A stretch of 64,000 nt of DNA from Thermoflexus hugenholtzii (lineage in GTDB: Bacteria > Chloroflexota > Anaerolineae > Thermoflexales > Thermoflexaceae), in assembly GCF_018771565.1 (NCBI RefSeq), contig NZ_CP076326.1:2170001-2234000 (forward strand). Direction: 5' to 3'. The notes under the pieces were generated by a model that was not told the origin of the DNA, searched no databases, and saw only the letters and a list, made by a program, of their open reading frames with translations. This document shows, piece after piece, positions 40,715 to 50,171 of this stretch; within the stretch, counting starts at the first letter, position 1; every line of letters begins with the position of its first letter. The position numbers and the translations under genes were made by a program.

Positions 40715-41728
40715 ATGTGGCGTGTGGGAATCTACGGGGTGACCGGCTACGCCGGGTTCGAGGTCTTCCGCCTGCTGCGGCGACACCCGGCGGTGGAGAT
40801 CGTCTTCGCCGCCTCGGAGAGCGGCGCCGGCAACGTCCTCTCCCAGCTCTTCCCCACTACGGAGGACTTCCCGGTGGTGGGCTTCGCGGAAGCCCCCCTG
40901 GATCAGGTGGACGCGGTGTTCCTGGCGTTGCCCCACGGGATCTCCGCTTCGGTGGCCCGCCAGGCCCACGCCGCCGGCGTGCGCGTCATCGACCTCTCCG
41001 CCGACTTCCGCCTGAAGGACCCTGCGACCTATGCCCGATGGTATCGGGAAGAGCATCCCGTCCCCGAGCTGTTGCCTGAGGCGGTCTACGGCCTGACGGA
41101 ATGGAACCGGGCGGCCATCCGGGAGGCGACGCTGATCGCCAACCCCGGCTGCTACCCCACCGCCACCCTCCTGGCCCTGCTCCCCCTGGCCCAGGCCGGG
41201 GCCGTGGGGCCCGGCCCCATCGTGGTGGACGCGAAGTCCGGGGTCTCCGGGGCTGGCCGCAAGCCCTCCCTCACCACCCACTTCGTGGAGGTGGATGAGA
41301 ACCTCAGCCCCTACAGCATCGGCCGGGCTCACCGCCATCTGCCGGAGATGGAACAGATGCTGCAGGCCGTTCACGGCGGCCTCGGCCCCCTGGTGTTCTC
41401 CCCCCAGCTGCTCCCGGTGGCCCGGGGCATCCTGGCCACGATCTACGTCCCCCTCGCCCCCGGCTGGACCGAGGCGATGGTCCACGAGCTGCTGACCGAG
41501 GTGTATGGGCGCGAGCCCTTCGTGAAGGTGTTGCCTCGCGGGACGCTGGCGACGCTCCGCCACAGCGTGGGGACGAACTTCTGCGTGCTCTCGGTGACCG
41601 GCGTGCCGGAGGCCGGCATGGTCATCGTGACGTCTTCCATCGACAACCTGATCAAGGGCGCCGCCGGACAGGCGGTCCAGAACTTCAACGTGATGTTCGG
41701 GATCGAGGAGACGGCGGGCCTTCTGTGA
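40715..41728 (+). CDS. argC: N-acetyl-gamma-glutamyl-phosphate reductase
   Basis: 337-aa NADPH-dependent enzyme that reduces N-acetylglutamyl phosphate to the semialdehyde, the third step of arginine synthesis. The N-terminal nucleotide fold has VGIYGVTGYAGFEVFRLL. The catalytic Cys is in LIANPGCYPTATLLAL. KSGVSGAGRKPSLTTHF and YSIGRAHRHLPEM complete the family pattern. GGAGG lies 7 nt before the ATG at 40715; the frame is open upstream, but through the terminator hairpin. First structural gene of the arginine operon; argB starts 28 nt later. Confidence 0.95.
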   Translation: MWRVGIYGVTGYAGFEVFRLLRRHPAVEIVFAASESGAGNVLSQLFPTTEDFPVVGFAEAPLDQVDAVFLALPHGISASVARQAHAAGVRVIDLSADFRLKDPATYARWYREEHPVPELLPEAVYGLTEWNRAAIREATLIANPGCYPTATLLALLPLAQAGAVGPGPIVVDAKSGVSGAGRKPSLTTHFVEVDENLSPYSIGRAHRHLPEMEQMLQAVHGGLGPLVFSPQLLPVARGILATIYVPLAPGWTEAMVHELLTEVYGREPFVKVLPRGTLATLRHSVGTNFCVLSVTGVPEAGMVIVTSSIDNLIKGAAGQAVQNFNVMFGIEETAGLL

Positions 41729-41756
41729 GCGCGCGGCGGTGAGGAGGGGAGAGACG

Positions 41757-42485
41757 ATGCGAGTGATCAAGATCGGCGGCCACGAGCTGGACCAGCCCTC
41801 TTTCCTGGAGGGCCTGATCGCCGCCCTGCGCCGGATGCGACCGCTGCCCCTCCTGGTCCACGGCGGGGGGAAGGCGGTGAGCGCCTGGCAGCAACGGGTG
41901 GGGCTCACCCCGCGCTACATCGGCGGGCTGCGGGTGACTGACGACGAGACCCGGGAGCTGGCGGTGATGACCCTGGCGGGGCTGACCAACAAGTCCCTGG
42001 TGGCGGCCCTGACCCAGGCCGGCCTCCCCGCCCTGGGCCTGTGCGGGGCCGACCTGGCCCTGGTGCGGGTGGAGCCCCTGCCGGAGCTGGGATGGGTGGG
42101 GAAACCGTCGGCGGTGGATGCGGAGCGCCTCCGGCATTGGCTGGCGGAGGGGCTGCTGCCGGTGATCGCCCCCATCGGCCTGGGGCCCGGCGGCCTCTAC
42201 AACGTCAACGCCGACCAGATGGCGGCGGCCATCGCCGCGGCCCTCCCCGCCGAGGAGCTGGTCTTCCTGACCGACGTCCCGGGGGTGCAAGCGGAAGGGA
42301 TGGTCCGGCCTTCCCTCCGCGCCCGGGAGGCGGAGGCGCTGATCGCCGCCGGCGTCATCCGCGACGGCATGATCCCCAAAGTGCGCTCGGCCCTGGAAGC
42401 CCTCGCCGCCGGCGTCCGACGGGTTCGCATCACGAACCTGAGCGGCCTGGAGGCCGGCGGCACCGAGATCCTCGCGGAGGCATAG
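41757..42485 (+). CDS. argB: Acetylglutamate kinase
   Basis: 242-aa amino acid kinase phosphorylating N-acetylglutamate. The N-terminal RVIKIGGHEL carries the ATP-binding Lys, and LLVHGGGKAVSAW the phosphate loop. LYNVNADQMAAAIAAAL and VFLTDVPGV are kinase-family signatures. GAGGAGGGGAGA precedes the ATG at 41757. It lacks the N-terminal helix of arginine-inhibited ArgB forms, so feedback control may be absent. The related LysZ/LysX lysine pathway is less likely because argG and argH are in the same operon and no LysW is present. Confidence 0.9.
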   Translation: MRVIKIGGHELDQPSFLEGLIAALRRMRPLPLLVHGGGKAVSAWQQRVGLTPRYIGGLRVTDDETRELAVMTLAGLTNKSLVAALTQAGLPALGLCGADLALVRVEPLPELGWVGKPSAVDAERLRHWLAEGLLPVIAPIGLGPGGLYNVNADQMAAAIAAALPAEELVFLTDVPGVQAEGMVRPSLRAREAEALIAAGVIRDGMIPKVRSALEALAAGVRRVRITNLSGLEAGGTEILAEA

Positions 42486-42487
42486 CG

Positions 42488-43690
42488 ATGGAGGCAGAGG
42501 CCCTGATCGCCCTGGCGGAACGGGTGCTGGCGCCCACCTACCGGCGCCCTCCCGTGCTCTTCACCCACGGCGAGGGGATGTATGTTTACGACGCGAACGG
42601 CCGGCGCTACCTGGACTTCGTGGCCGGCATCGCTGTCTGCGCCCTGGGCCACGCGGATCCCGGGGTGGCCCAGGTGGTCGCCGAGCAAGCCCGGCGGCTG
42701 GTCCACCTGAGCAACCTCTACCACACCGAGCCCCACCTGCGCCTGGCGGAGGCCCTGGTCGCCCACAGCTTCGCCGACCGCGTCTTCTTCTGCAACTCCG
42801 GCGCTGAGGCCGCCGAGGCGGCCCTGAAGTTCGCCCGCAAGTTCGCCCGGCTCCGCTTCGGCCCCCACAAGACCGGCTTCGTCGCCTTCACCCACAGCTT
42901 CCACGGCCGCACGATGGGCGCCCTCTCCGTGACCGAGAAGCCCGCTTACCGCGAGCCCTTCGCCCCCTTAATCCCCGGGGTGACCTTCGTCCCCTTCAAC
43001 GACGTGGAGGCGGCCCGGGCCTCCATCACGGAGGCGACCTGCGCGGTGATCGTGGAGCCGATCCAGGGAGAGGGCGGGGTGAACGTGGCCACCCCGGAGT
43101 TCCTCCGGGCTCTGCGGGCGCGCTGCGATGAGGTCGGCGCGCTGCTCATCTTCGACGAGGTGCAGTGCGGCCTGGGACGCACGGGGACTTTGTGGGCCTA
43201 CGAGGCATATGGGGTGGAGCCGGATTTGCTGACGGTCGCCAAGCCCCTGGCCAACGGGCTGCCCATCGGGGCCGTCCTGATGCGGGAGGCGGTGGCCACG
43301 GCCCTCCAGCCCGGGGATCACGGCAGCACCTTCGCCGGCGGACCCCTGGTGACGGCGGTGGCCCTCCACGTGTTCCGACGGCTGTGCGATCCCGCCTTCC
43401 TGGCCCACGTGCGGGAGGTGGGGGAATACCTGATGGCGCGCCTGCAGGCTCTGGCGCTCCCCGGCGTGAAGGAGATCCGGGGCCGGGGCCTGCTGGTGGG
43501 GATCGAGATCGAGGGGGACGCCCGGGCCGTGGTCGCCGCCGCCCTGGAGCGGGGCCTGCTGATCACCACCGCCGGCGACACGGTGGTGCGCCTGGTCCCC
43601 CCGCTGATCGTCGAGCGGGCCCACATCGACGAGGCCCTGGGGATCCTGGAGGAGGCCATGCGGGCGGCTCTTCCCTCCCGCCCTTCCTAA
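42488..43690 (+). CDS. argD: Acetylornithine aminotransferase
   Basis: 400-aa class III PLP aminotransferase converting N-acetylglutamate semialdehyde to N-acetylornithine. NSGAEAAEAALKFARKF, SFHGRTMGALSVTEK, EPIQGEGGVN and IFDEVQCGLGRTG are typical. The PLP Lys is in LLTVAKPLANGLPIGA. The ATG at 42488 follows the argB stop by 2 nt; the frame is open further upstream but only inside argB. Confidence 0.93.
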   Translation: MEAEALIALAERVLAPTYRRPPVLFTHGEGMYVYDANGRRYLDFVAGIAVCALGHADPGVAQVVAEQARRLVHLSNLYHTEPHLRLAEALVAHSFADRVFFCNSGAEAAEAALKFARKFARLRFGPHKTGFVAFTHSFHGRTMGALSVTEKPAYREPFAPLIPGVTFVPFNDVEAARASITEATCAVIVEPIQGEGGVNVATPEFLRALRARCDEVGALLIFDEVQCGLGRTGTLWAYEAYGVEPDLLTVAKPLANGLPIGAVLMREAVATALQPGDHGSTFAGGPLVTAVALHVFRRLCDPAFLAHVREVGEYLMARLQALALPGVKEIRGRGLLVGIEIEGDARAVVAAALERGLLITTAGDTVVRLVPPLIVERAHIDEALGILEEAMRAALPSRPS

Positions 43691-43711
43691 CGCCTGAACC
43701 GGAGGCATCCG

Positions 43712-44227
43712 ATGGTGCGGATCCGACCGGCCCGACCGGAGGACATCCCCGCCCTGTTCGCCCTGGTGGACGCTTACGCCCGGCGGGGATTGTTGCTGCC
43801 ACGATCCGAAGAGGAGATCGTGGCCACCCTGTCGGATTGGATCGTGGCGGAGGCGGAGGGCCGGATGGTGGGATGCGGCTCCCTGGTCTGGATGAGCCCG
43901 ACCCTGGTGGAGATCCGCTCCCTGGCCGTGGCCGAGGATTATCAAGGCAACGGCGCGGGGGGCGCCATCGTCCAGGCGTTGGTCCGGCGCGCCCGGGCGG
44001 CCGGGGCCCGGGTCGTGTTCGCCCTCACCCGGGCCGTCCCCTTCTTCGAGCGCCTGGGCTTCGCGGTGACGGAGCGGGAACGTTTCCCCGAGAAGGTCTG
44101 GCGGGACTGCGTGCGCTGCCCCCTGCGGGAGCGCTGCGACGAAGTGGCGGTGGTCTACGCCTTCCCGGAGGATGAGGCCGGAGCGGAAGGCCAACAGCGG
44201 AACCCTGGATCCCGGAACCCCACGTGA
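43712..44227 (+). CDS. GNAT N-acetyltransferase, probable N-acetylglutamate synthase
   Basis: 171-aa GNAT fold protein. VRIRPARPEDIPALFALVDAYARRGLLLPRSEEEI and EIRSLAVAEDYQGNGAGGAIVQALVRRARAAG (acetyl-CoA loop) match the short, stand-alone NAGS-like proteins. FPEKVWRDCVRCPLRERCDE, with three Cys, is also seen in that group. Its place between argD and argG supports a role in making N-acetylglutamate, the first step. The last about 15 residues look like an unstructured tail. There is no ArgJ in the operon, so an acetylated-ornithine release enzyme must be elsewhere. Confidence 0.8.
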   Translation: MVRIRPARPEDIPALFALVDAYARRGLLLPRSEEEIVATLSDWIVAEAEGRMVGCGSLVWMSPTLVEIRSLAVAEDYQGNGAGGAIVQALVRRARAAGARVVFALTRAVPFFERLGFAVTERERFPEKVWRDCVRCPLRERCDEVAVVYAFPEDEAGAEGQQRNPGSRNPT

Positions 44228-44245
44228 ATTTCCGAGGAGGCTCCT

Positions 44246-45478
44246 ATGGTTCGCAAGGTGGTGCTGGCGTATTCCGGCGGACTGGACACCTCCACCATCA
44301 TCCCGTGGCTGCGGGAGACGTATGGGTGCGAGGTGATCGCCTTCTGCGCTGACATCGGCCAGGGGGAGGAGGAGTTGCGCGGGGTGGAGGAGCGGGCCTA
44401 CGCCGGCGGGGCGTCCAAGGTGATCCTCCGCGACCTGCGCGAGGAGTTCCTGCGGGACTACGTGCTGCCCACGGTGCAGGCCGGCGCCGTCTATGAGGGC
44501 AAATACCTGCTGGGGACGGCGATGGCCCGCCCCCTGATCGCCAAACATCAGGTCCAGATCGCCCTGGAGGAGGGAGCGGACGCCGTGGCCCATGGAGCCA
44601 CCGGCAAGGGCAACGACCAGGTCCGCTTCGAGCTGGCCTACCAGGCCCTGGCGCCCCATCTGCGGGTGATCGCCCCATGGCGGGAGTGGTCCATCACCTC
44701 CCGCCGCGAGGCCTATGAATACGCCCGCGCCCACGGGGTGCCCATCGAGTGGAGCACCAGCCGCTACAGCCGCGATCGGAACCTCTGGCACGTCTCCCAC
44801 GAGGGCGGCCCCCTGGAGGACCCGGACTGGGAGCCCGAGGAGGACGTCTTCCTCTGGACCACGGATCCCACCCGCGCCCCGGAGACCCCTGAGACCATCA
44901 CCCTGGCCTTCGAGCAGGGGGTCCCGGTGGCCCTCAACGGCCAGCCGATGGGCCTGGTGCCCCTGATGGAGGCCCTCAACGCCCTGGGGGCCAAGCACGG
45001 CATCGGACGGGTGGATCTGGTGGAGAACCGGCTGGTGGGGATGAAGTCCCGCGGCGTTTACGAGACACCGGGTGGCACCATCCTGGTGGAGGCCCTGCGG
45101 GCCCTGGAGACCCTGTGCCTGGACCGCGAGACCATGCACTTCAAGCAGGCCCTGGCCCTGCGCTACGCGGAGCTGGTCTACTACGGCTGGTGGTTCAGCC
45201 CTCTGCGCGAGGCTATGGACGCCTTCGTGAAGGTCGTGATGCGGAACGTGACCGGGGAAGTCCGCCTCAAACTGTATAAGGGGAACGTGTGGGTGGTGGG
45301 CCGGCGCTCGCCCTACAGCCTCTACCGGGAGGACATCGTCTCCTTCGATACCGTGGGGGCCTACGACCACAAGGACGCCGCCGGCTTCATCCGGCTGTTC
45401 GGGCTCCCGCTCAAAGTGCACGGCCTGGTCCGCCGCGGGCTGCGCGGGGCTCCCCGCGCTCCCGAAGAGCGGGATTGA
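44246..45478 (+). CDS. argG: Argininosuccinate synthase
   Basis: 410-aa ATP-dependent enzyme joining citrulline and aspartate. The PP-loop is [18 protein letters not shown] at the N-terminus. The citrulline/aspartate site has [18 protein letters not shown], and [23 protein letters not shown] and YETPGGTIL follow. Length is typical. The ATG at 44246 has GAGGAG at good spacing and lies 18 nt after the GNAT gene stop. Confidence 0.97.
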   Translation: MVRKVVLAYSGGLDTSTIIPWLRETYGCEVIAFCADIGQGEEELRGVEERAYAGGASKVILRDLREEFLRDYVLPTVQAGAVYEGKYLLGTAMARPLIAKHQVQIALEEGADAVAHGATGKGNDQVRFELAYQALAPHLRVIAPWREWSITSRREAYEYARAHGVPIEWSTSRYSRDRNLWHVSHEGGPLEDPDWEPEEDVFLWTTDPTRAPETPETITLAFEQGVPVALNGQPMGLVPLMEALNALGAKHGIGRVDLVENRLVGMKSRGVYETPGGTILVEALRALETLCLDRETMHFKQALALRYAELVYYGWWFSPLREAMDAFVKVVMRNVTGEVRLKLYKGNVWVVGRRSPYSLYREDIVSFDTVGAYDHKDAAGFIRLFGLPLKVHGLVRRGLRGAPRAPEERD

Positions 45479-45551
45479 GGCCCCCCACGGGCCGGGAGGC
45501 TGGCCCCACCGGTTTTCGGATCGGCACGAAGCCCGATCTTCGAACCCCTCA

Positions 45552-45582
45552 GTGTGGGGTCCGCGCCCTGCGGACCCCACAC
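45552..45582 (+). other. Strong hairpin between argG and argH
   Basis: GTGTGGGGTCCGC and GCGGACCCCACAC form a perfect 13-bp stem with a 5-nt loop. It is not followed by a U-run, so a processing or mRNA-stability role, or weak termination separating argH, is more likely than full termination. Confidence 0.55.
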
Positions 45583-45613
45583 CCGCGAAATCCGGGTCGA
45601 GAAAGGAGCGAGG

Positions 45614-46996
45614 ATGCGCCTCTGGGGGACCGCGGAGAACCTGCCGCTGGATCCGGCCTTCGAGCGGCTCAACGCTTCGCTGCCGTTCGACCGTCGCCTG
45701 TATCCCCAGGACATCCGGGGCTCCATCGCCTGGGCCCGGGCCCTGGCCCGGGCCGGGATCCTGAGCCCCGAGGAGCAGCAGGCCATCGAGGAGGGCTTGC
45801 AACGGGTTCGGGAGGAGCTGGACGCCGGCCTCTTCCTCTTCCGGCCCACCGATGAGGACATCCACACAGCGGTCGAACGGCGGCTCACGGAGCTCATCGG
45901 CCCGGCCGCCGGCAAGCTCCACACCGGGCGCAGCCGGAACGACCAGGTGGCGACGGACCTCCGGCTTTTCCTGATGGACGAGTGGCCGGAGCTGGAGGGC
46001 AGGCTGCGCGCGCTGGAGGAATCCCTGGTGCGGCAGGCGGAGGCGCACCCGGATCTCCTGATGCCGGGCTACACGCATCTGCAGCGGGCCCAGCCCATCC
46101 GCTACGCCCAGTGGTGCCTGGCCCACGCCTGGGCTTTCGAACGGGACCGGGAGCGGCTGCAGGAGGCCTTCCCCCGCCTGGCTACCCTCCCCCTGGGCAG
46201 CGGCGCCCTCGCCGGCACGCCCTTCCCCATCGACCGGGAGGCCCTGGCCCGGGAGCTGGGCTTCCGTCAGGTCTCCCCCAACAGCCTGGACGCGGTCTCC
46301 GATCGGGACTTCGTCGCCGAATTCCTCTTCATCGCTGCTATGATCGGGGTTCATCTCAGCCGCCTGGCCGAGGACCTCGTCCTGTTCGCCAGCGCGGAGT
46401 TCGGGTTCATCGAGCTGGATCCCGCCTACACCACCGGCTCCAGCCTGATGCCCCAGAAGCGCAACCCCGACGCCCTGGAGCTGGCCCGGGCGAAGGCCGG
46501 CCGGCTCATCGGGCATCTCACCGGTTTCCTCACGGTGCTCAAGGGCCTGCCCTCCGGCTATAACAAGGACCTCCAGGAGGACAAGGAGCCGGTCTTCGAT
46601 GCGGTGGACACGCTGCGGGCGGTGCTGGCCGTGATGCCCGGCCTGATCGCGACCATGCGGCCGCGGCCGGAACGCATGCGCGCGGCCCTGGAGGAGGCCA
46701 TGCTGGCCACGGAGCTCGCCGACTACCTGGTGCGCAAAGGCGTGCCCTTCCGGGAAGCCCATCGGGCGGTGAGCGCGCTGGTGCAGGAGGCCCTTCGGGA
46801 GGGGGAGGCCCTGAGCGCCCTTCCCCTGGAGCGGATGCGCCGGCATCACCCGGCTTTCGAAGCGGACGTCTTCGCCGCCCTGGACCCCGAGGCCGCGGTG
46901 GAGCGACGGGCCGCCGTGGGGGGGACGGCCCGGGCGGCCGTGGAAGCCCAAATTCGGGCCCTCCGGGCCCGCCTGGCCCCAGCCGACTTCCGGTAG
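45614..46996 (+). CDS. argH: Argininosuccinate lyase
   Basis: 460-aa fumarase-superfamily enzyme releasing arginine and fumarate. KLHTGRSRNDQVATDLRL, DLLMPGYTHLQRAQPI, NSLDAVSDRDFVAEF and the mobile loop GSSLMPQKRNPDALEL (catalytic Ser) are all present. The ATG at 45614 follows GAAAGGAGCGAGG; the frame is open to 45554 but only through the hairpin. Last gene of the arginine operon. Confidence 0.96.
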   Translation: MRLWGTAENLPLDPAFERLNASLPFDRRLYPQDIRGSIAWARALARAGILSPEEQQAIEEGLQRVREELDAGLFLFRPTDEDIHTAVERRLTELIGPAAGKLHTGRSRNDQVATDLRLFLMDEWPELEGRLRALEESLVRQAEAHPDLLMPGYTHLQRAQPIRYAQWCLAHAWAFERDRERLQEAFPRLATLPLGSGALAGTPFPIDREALARELGFRQVSPNSLDAVSDRDFVAEFLFIAAMIGVHLSRLAEDLVLFASAEFGFIELDPAYTTGSSLMPQKRNPDALELARAKAGRLIGHLTGFLTVLKGLPSGYNKDLQEDKEPVFDAVDTLRAVLAVMPGLIATMRPRPERMRAALEEAMLATELADYLVRKGVPFREAHRAVSALVQEALREGEALSALPLERMRRHHPAFEADVFAALDPEAAVERRAAVGGTARAAVEAQIRALRARLAPADFR

Positions 46997-47092
46997 GAGA
47001 GACTTACAGGTTTTCCACGTTCAAACGGCGCTCGGGGCAGGAGTTCCGGCCTCGTTACCGGTAATACCCCAGTCGAGCCCAAAGCCTATCCG

Positions 47093-47115
47093 GTAGGAGC
47101 GGCTTTAGCCGCGAA
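47093..47115. repeat. Single REP-like element
   Basis: GTAGGAGCGG..AGCCGCGAA, inverted relative to the copy at 29929. It lies in the 363-nt non-coding stretch 46997-47359, which otherwise contains a small CTGGGG/CCCCAG hairpin near 47187 and a -10-like TATAAT. Confidence 0.7.
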
Positions 47116-47318
47116 TGATGGCTTGAACCCGGGATCTACGGAACCGGATAAGGGCGTTGGGGGATCGGTTCAGAATTAAGGGGTTCTGGGGATGAGCCCC
47201 AGGGCCGACCGGGGCTTCCGTCTGCGGATCCGCTCATGGCTCTCAAAAACCAAAAAGCCTCGGGTCTTCAGGATGTTCAAGGCGCAGCTGGCACGATAGG
47301 GGTCTCCTCCTCCCGCAC

Positions 47319-47324
47319 TATAAT
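47319..47324 (+). promoter_or_regulatory. Possible -10 element of pepA
   Basis: A consensus TATAAT 35 nt before the pepA start; no good -35 is seen 17 nt upstream. Confidence 0.35.
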
Positions 47325-47359
47325 TCCCTCCGAACCTGGCATACACGGGAGGGATGCCC

Positions 47360-48862
47360 ATGCGCGTGGAAGTTCGGATCGGAGCCGTTCAGGAGGTGGA
47401 GGCGGATGCGGTGGTGGTGAACCTGTTCGAGGGCGTGACGACGCCGGGCGGGGCCACGGCGGCCGTGGATCGCGCCCTGGAGGGTCGGATCTCGCGGGTG
47501 CTCGCCGCCGGGGACTTTCGGGGCCGTCTGGGAGAGACCCTGGTCCTCTACACCGACGGGCGCATCCCCGCGCCCCGGGTGATCCTGGTCGGGCTGGGCC
47601 CGGAGGCTTCTTTTAACGCCGAAAAAGTCCGCCACGCGGCCGCCGCCGCGGCCCAGCGCGCCCGGGACCTGCGGGTGCGGACCCTGGCGACGGTGGTCCA
47701 CGGAGCGGGCCGGGGCGGGCTCTCCCCGGAGGAAGCCGCCCAGGCCACCGTGGAGGGGGTCCTGCTGGGCCTTTACACTTACCAGCGAAAGAAGGAGAAC
47801 GCCGGAGGATCAGGGCCGGAGACCCTTCTGCTGGTGGAGTTCGACGCCGCCAAGGAAGCGGCCATCGCCGCAGGCGCCCGCCGCGCCGAGACCCTCGCCC
47901 GCTTCGTGAACCGGGTGCGGGACTGGGTGAACGAGCCGGGCTCCGATATGACGCCTCGCCGGCTGGCCGAGGAGGTCCGCGGGCTGGCCGCCGAGGTCGG
48001 CGTGCGGGTCCAGGTCCTGGATGAGCACCAGATCACCGCCCTGGGGATGGGAGCCCTCACGGCGGTGGCCCGCGGCAGCGAGGAGCCTCCCCGCTTCATC
48101 ATCCTGGAATACGCGCCGGAGGGCCGCCTGGAGCGGCCAGTGGTCCTGGTGGGGAAGGGGATCACCTTCGACAGCGGCGGGCTCAACCTCAAGAGCGAGG
48201 AAGGCATGCTCACGATGAAGGGGGATATGGCCGGCGCGGCCGCGGTGCTCGGGGCGACCCTGGCCGCCGCCGCGCTGGGGCTGCCGGTCCCGGTGGTGGC
48301 CCTCGCCCCCGCCTGCGAGAACATGCCCTCCGGCAAATCCTACAAGCCCGGGGATATCCTGCGGGCCCTCAACGGCAAAACCATCGAGATCGTGAACACC
48401 GATGCCGAGGGACGGCTGATCCTGGCGGATGCCCTCTCTTACGCCGCCCGCTACGCGCCCCGCGCGGTGATCGACGTGGCCACCCTGACCGGGGCAGCCA
48501 TCATCGCCCTGGGCCAGGATGTGGCCGCCGCCCTGTTCTCGGACCACGAGGAGCTGGCCGCTGCGCTGCTGCGGGCCGCCGAGGCCACCGGCGAGCGGCT
48601 CTGGCGCATGCCCCTGTGGGAGGATTACCTGGAGCGGATCAAGAGCGACGTCGCCGACGTCAAGAACAGCGGGGGTCGCTACGGTGGGCTGGGGACCTCC
48701 GCCATGTTCCTCAAGCAGTTCGCCCCCGAGGGCGTCCCCTGGGCCCATCTGGACATCGCCCCGATGGATATGGCGGAGAAGGCCCGGGGTTACATACCCA
48801 AGGGAGGGACCGGATTCGGGGTGCGGCTGCTGGTGCGCTACCTGGAGGATCCTCGGCCATAG
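47360..48862 (+). CDS. pepA: Leucyl aminopeptidase (M17)
   Basis: 500-aa cytosolic metallo-exopeptidase removing N-terminal residues from peptides. The N-terminal macro-like domain (1-160) is followed by a catalytic domain with GKGITFDSGGLNLKS, MKGDMAGAAAVLG and IVNTDAEGRLILADAL, which supply the two-metal ligands and the bicarbonate site. The start ATG at 47360 has GGGAGGG at 6-7 nt; an ATG at 47354 sits too close to that site. Monocistronic, converging on ilvE. Confidence 0.95.
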   Translation: MRVEVRIGAVQEVEADAVVVNLFEGVTTPGGATAAVDRALEGRISRVLAAGDFRGRLGETLVLYTDGRIPAPRVILVGLGPEASFNAEKVRHAAAAAAQRARDLRVRTLATVVHGAGRGGLSPEEAAQATVEGVLLGLYTYQRKKENAGGSGPETLLLVEFDAAKEAAIAAGARRAETLARFVNRVRDWVNEPGSDMTPRRLAEEVRGLAAEVGVRVQVLDEHQITALGMGALTAVARGSEEPPRFIILEYAPEGRLERPVVLVGKGITFDSGGLNLKSEEGMLTMKGDMAGAAAVLGATLAAAALGLPVPVVALAPACENMPSGKSYKPGDILRALNGKTIEIVNTDAEGRLILADALSYAARYAPRAVIDVATLTGAAIIALGQDVAAALFSDHEELAAALLRAAEATGERLWRMPLWEDYLERIKSDVADVKNSGGRYGGLGTSAMFLKQFAPEGVPWAHLDIAPMDMAEKARGYIPKGGTGFGVRLLVRYLEDPRP

Positions 48863-48905
48863 GGCCCGCCGAGGAGCAGCCCTTTCCTTAGAAGAGAGAA
48901 AATCA

Positions 48906-48940
48906 AGGGCCGGAGGGGCTCCCGGGCGCCCTCCGGCCCT
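48906..48940. terminator. Bidirectional hairpin between pepA and ilvE
   Basis: AGGGCCGGAGGG and CCCTCCGGCCCT form a perfect 12-bp stem with an 11-nt loop. On the minus strand it is followed by TGATTTTCTC, so it serves best as the ilvE terminator. Confidence 0.65.
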
Positions 48941-48958
48941 GGTTGCCCGAGCCCGCGC

Positions 48959-49903
48959 CTATCCGCGGGCGGCCCCTACCGGCTCCGGCACATAGACCGG
49001 GACGCACCAGCTCCGATACTTCGGCACCTTCCCCCGCACCACATCGAAGTAGAGATCATGGAGCCGCCGGGTGATCGGCCCGATCTCCCCGTTGCCCACC
49101 GGCCGCCGGTCCACTGAGACCACCGGGACGAGCTGGACGCCGGTGCCGCACAGGAACATCTCGTCGGCGTAATACAGCTCGGTGCGATCGATGTGGCGCT
49201 CCACCGTCGGGATCCCCAGCTCGTTGTGGGCCAGCTCGATGATGGTGCGCCGGGTGATCCCCTCCAGGATCTCATCGGTCACCGGCGGGGTGATCAGGAC
49301 GCCGTTCCGGATGATGAAGAGGTTCTCGGCGCTCCCCTCGGCCACGTGGCCGTCCTCGGTCAGCACGATGGCCTCGTCGAAGCCGTTGAGCATGGCCTCG
49401 CTCTTGGCCAGGGCGGAGTTCACGTAGGCCCCGGTGATCTTGGAGCGGGCGGGGATGGCGTTGTCGTTGATCCGCCGCCAGGAGGAGACCATCACGTGGG
49501 CCGCCTCCCGCTCGATGTAGTGGCCGAAGGGGGTGGTCCAGATGGTCAGCTCCTCCTTGAGGTTGTGCAGACGGACCCCGATGACCTCGTCCGCCTTGTA
49601 GGCGATGGGGCGGATGTAGACGTCCTCCCGGTAGCCCTCTTTCTGAAGCAGCTCGACGGTGATGCGGGTGAGGTCGTCGGGGGTGTAGGGGAAGCTCATC
49701 AGGAGCATGCGGGCGGAGGCGAGGAGTCGCTCGTAGTGCTCACGGGGCCGGAAGATGAAGAGCTGCTGCTCTTCCTCGTTCCAGTAGGCCCGTATCCCTT
49801 CGAAGACGCCGGTGCCGTAGTTGAAGGCGTGGGTGCGCACGCTGATCACCGCCTCCTCGATGGGCACGATGCGACCTTTGAAGAACGCATAGCGGCCGCT
49901 CAT
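48959..49903 (-). CDS. ilvE: Branched-chain amino acid aminotransferase
   Basis: 314-aa class IV PLP aminotransferase interconverting Val, Leu and Ile with their 2-oxo acids. RTHAFNYGTGVFEGIRAYW, IPARSKITGAYVNSALAKSEA (PLP Lys) and EGSAENLFIIRNG followed by EGITRRTIIELA match IlvE. The ATG at 49903 has GAGGGGGAAGG upstream; the frame extends to 49957 without a better ribosome site. Confidence 0.94.
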   Translation of the reverse strand: MSGRYAFFKGRIVPIEEAVISVRTHAFNYGTGVFEGIRAYWNEEEQQLFIFRPREHYERLLASARMLLMSFPYTPDDLTRITVELLQKEGYREDVYIRPIAYKADEVIGVRLHNLKEELTIWTTPFGHYIEREAAHVMVSSWRRINDNAIPARSKITGAYVNSALAKSEAMLNGFDEAIVLTEDGHVAEGSAENLFIIRNGVLITPPVTDEILEGITRRTIIELAHNELGIPTVERHIDRTELYYADEMFLCGTGVQLVPVVSVDRRPVGNGEIGPITRRLHDLYFDVVRGKVPKYRSWCVPVYVPEPVGAARG

Positions 49904-50171
49904 GGCCTTCCCCCTCTGGAAAGGTGGTGAACATCCAGCGGGCCCGGAGGTCCGCACCGATGCGGAGCGCGGGCCGAGGCCCCGCTTTCATTATAGCGCG
50001 GCCGGGACCCCGCCGGCCCTGGCCGGAACTGGCCGGAACCGGATGGGGCATCCGTTCGCCTGTGCGGTAGAATGATCCATGCGAGGGGAGCGGGATGCAG
50101 AAACCCGGAAGCCCCTGATGGGTGTTCTGAGCGGAAGCGTTCCCGCATTTTGCGAGAGAGGATGGGATGCG

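Noticed and set aside
41757-43690. Possibility that argB/argD homologues belong to the LysW-dependent lysine pathway (lysZ/lysJ)
   Set aside because: argG and argH are in the same operon, no LysW carrier or LysX ligase gene is present, and the leader ORF is rich in Arg, not Lys.
42968-46951. A 1327-codon minus-strand open frame
   Set aside because: It is antisense to argD, the GNAT gene, argG and argH, all of which have clear family motifs on the plus strand; long antisense frames are common in DNA this rich in GC.
40715-46996. T-box or ArgR site before the arginine operon
   Set aside because: No T-box consensus and no recognisable ARG-box palindrome is seen between 40296 and 40714; the leader-peptide layout explains the terminator better.
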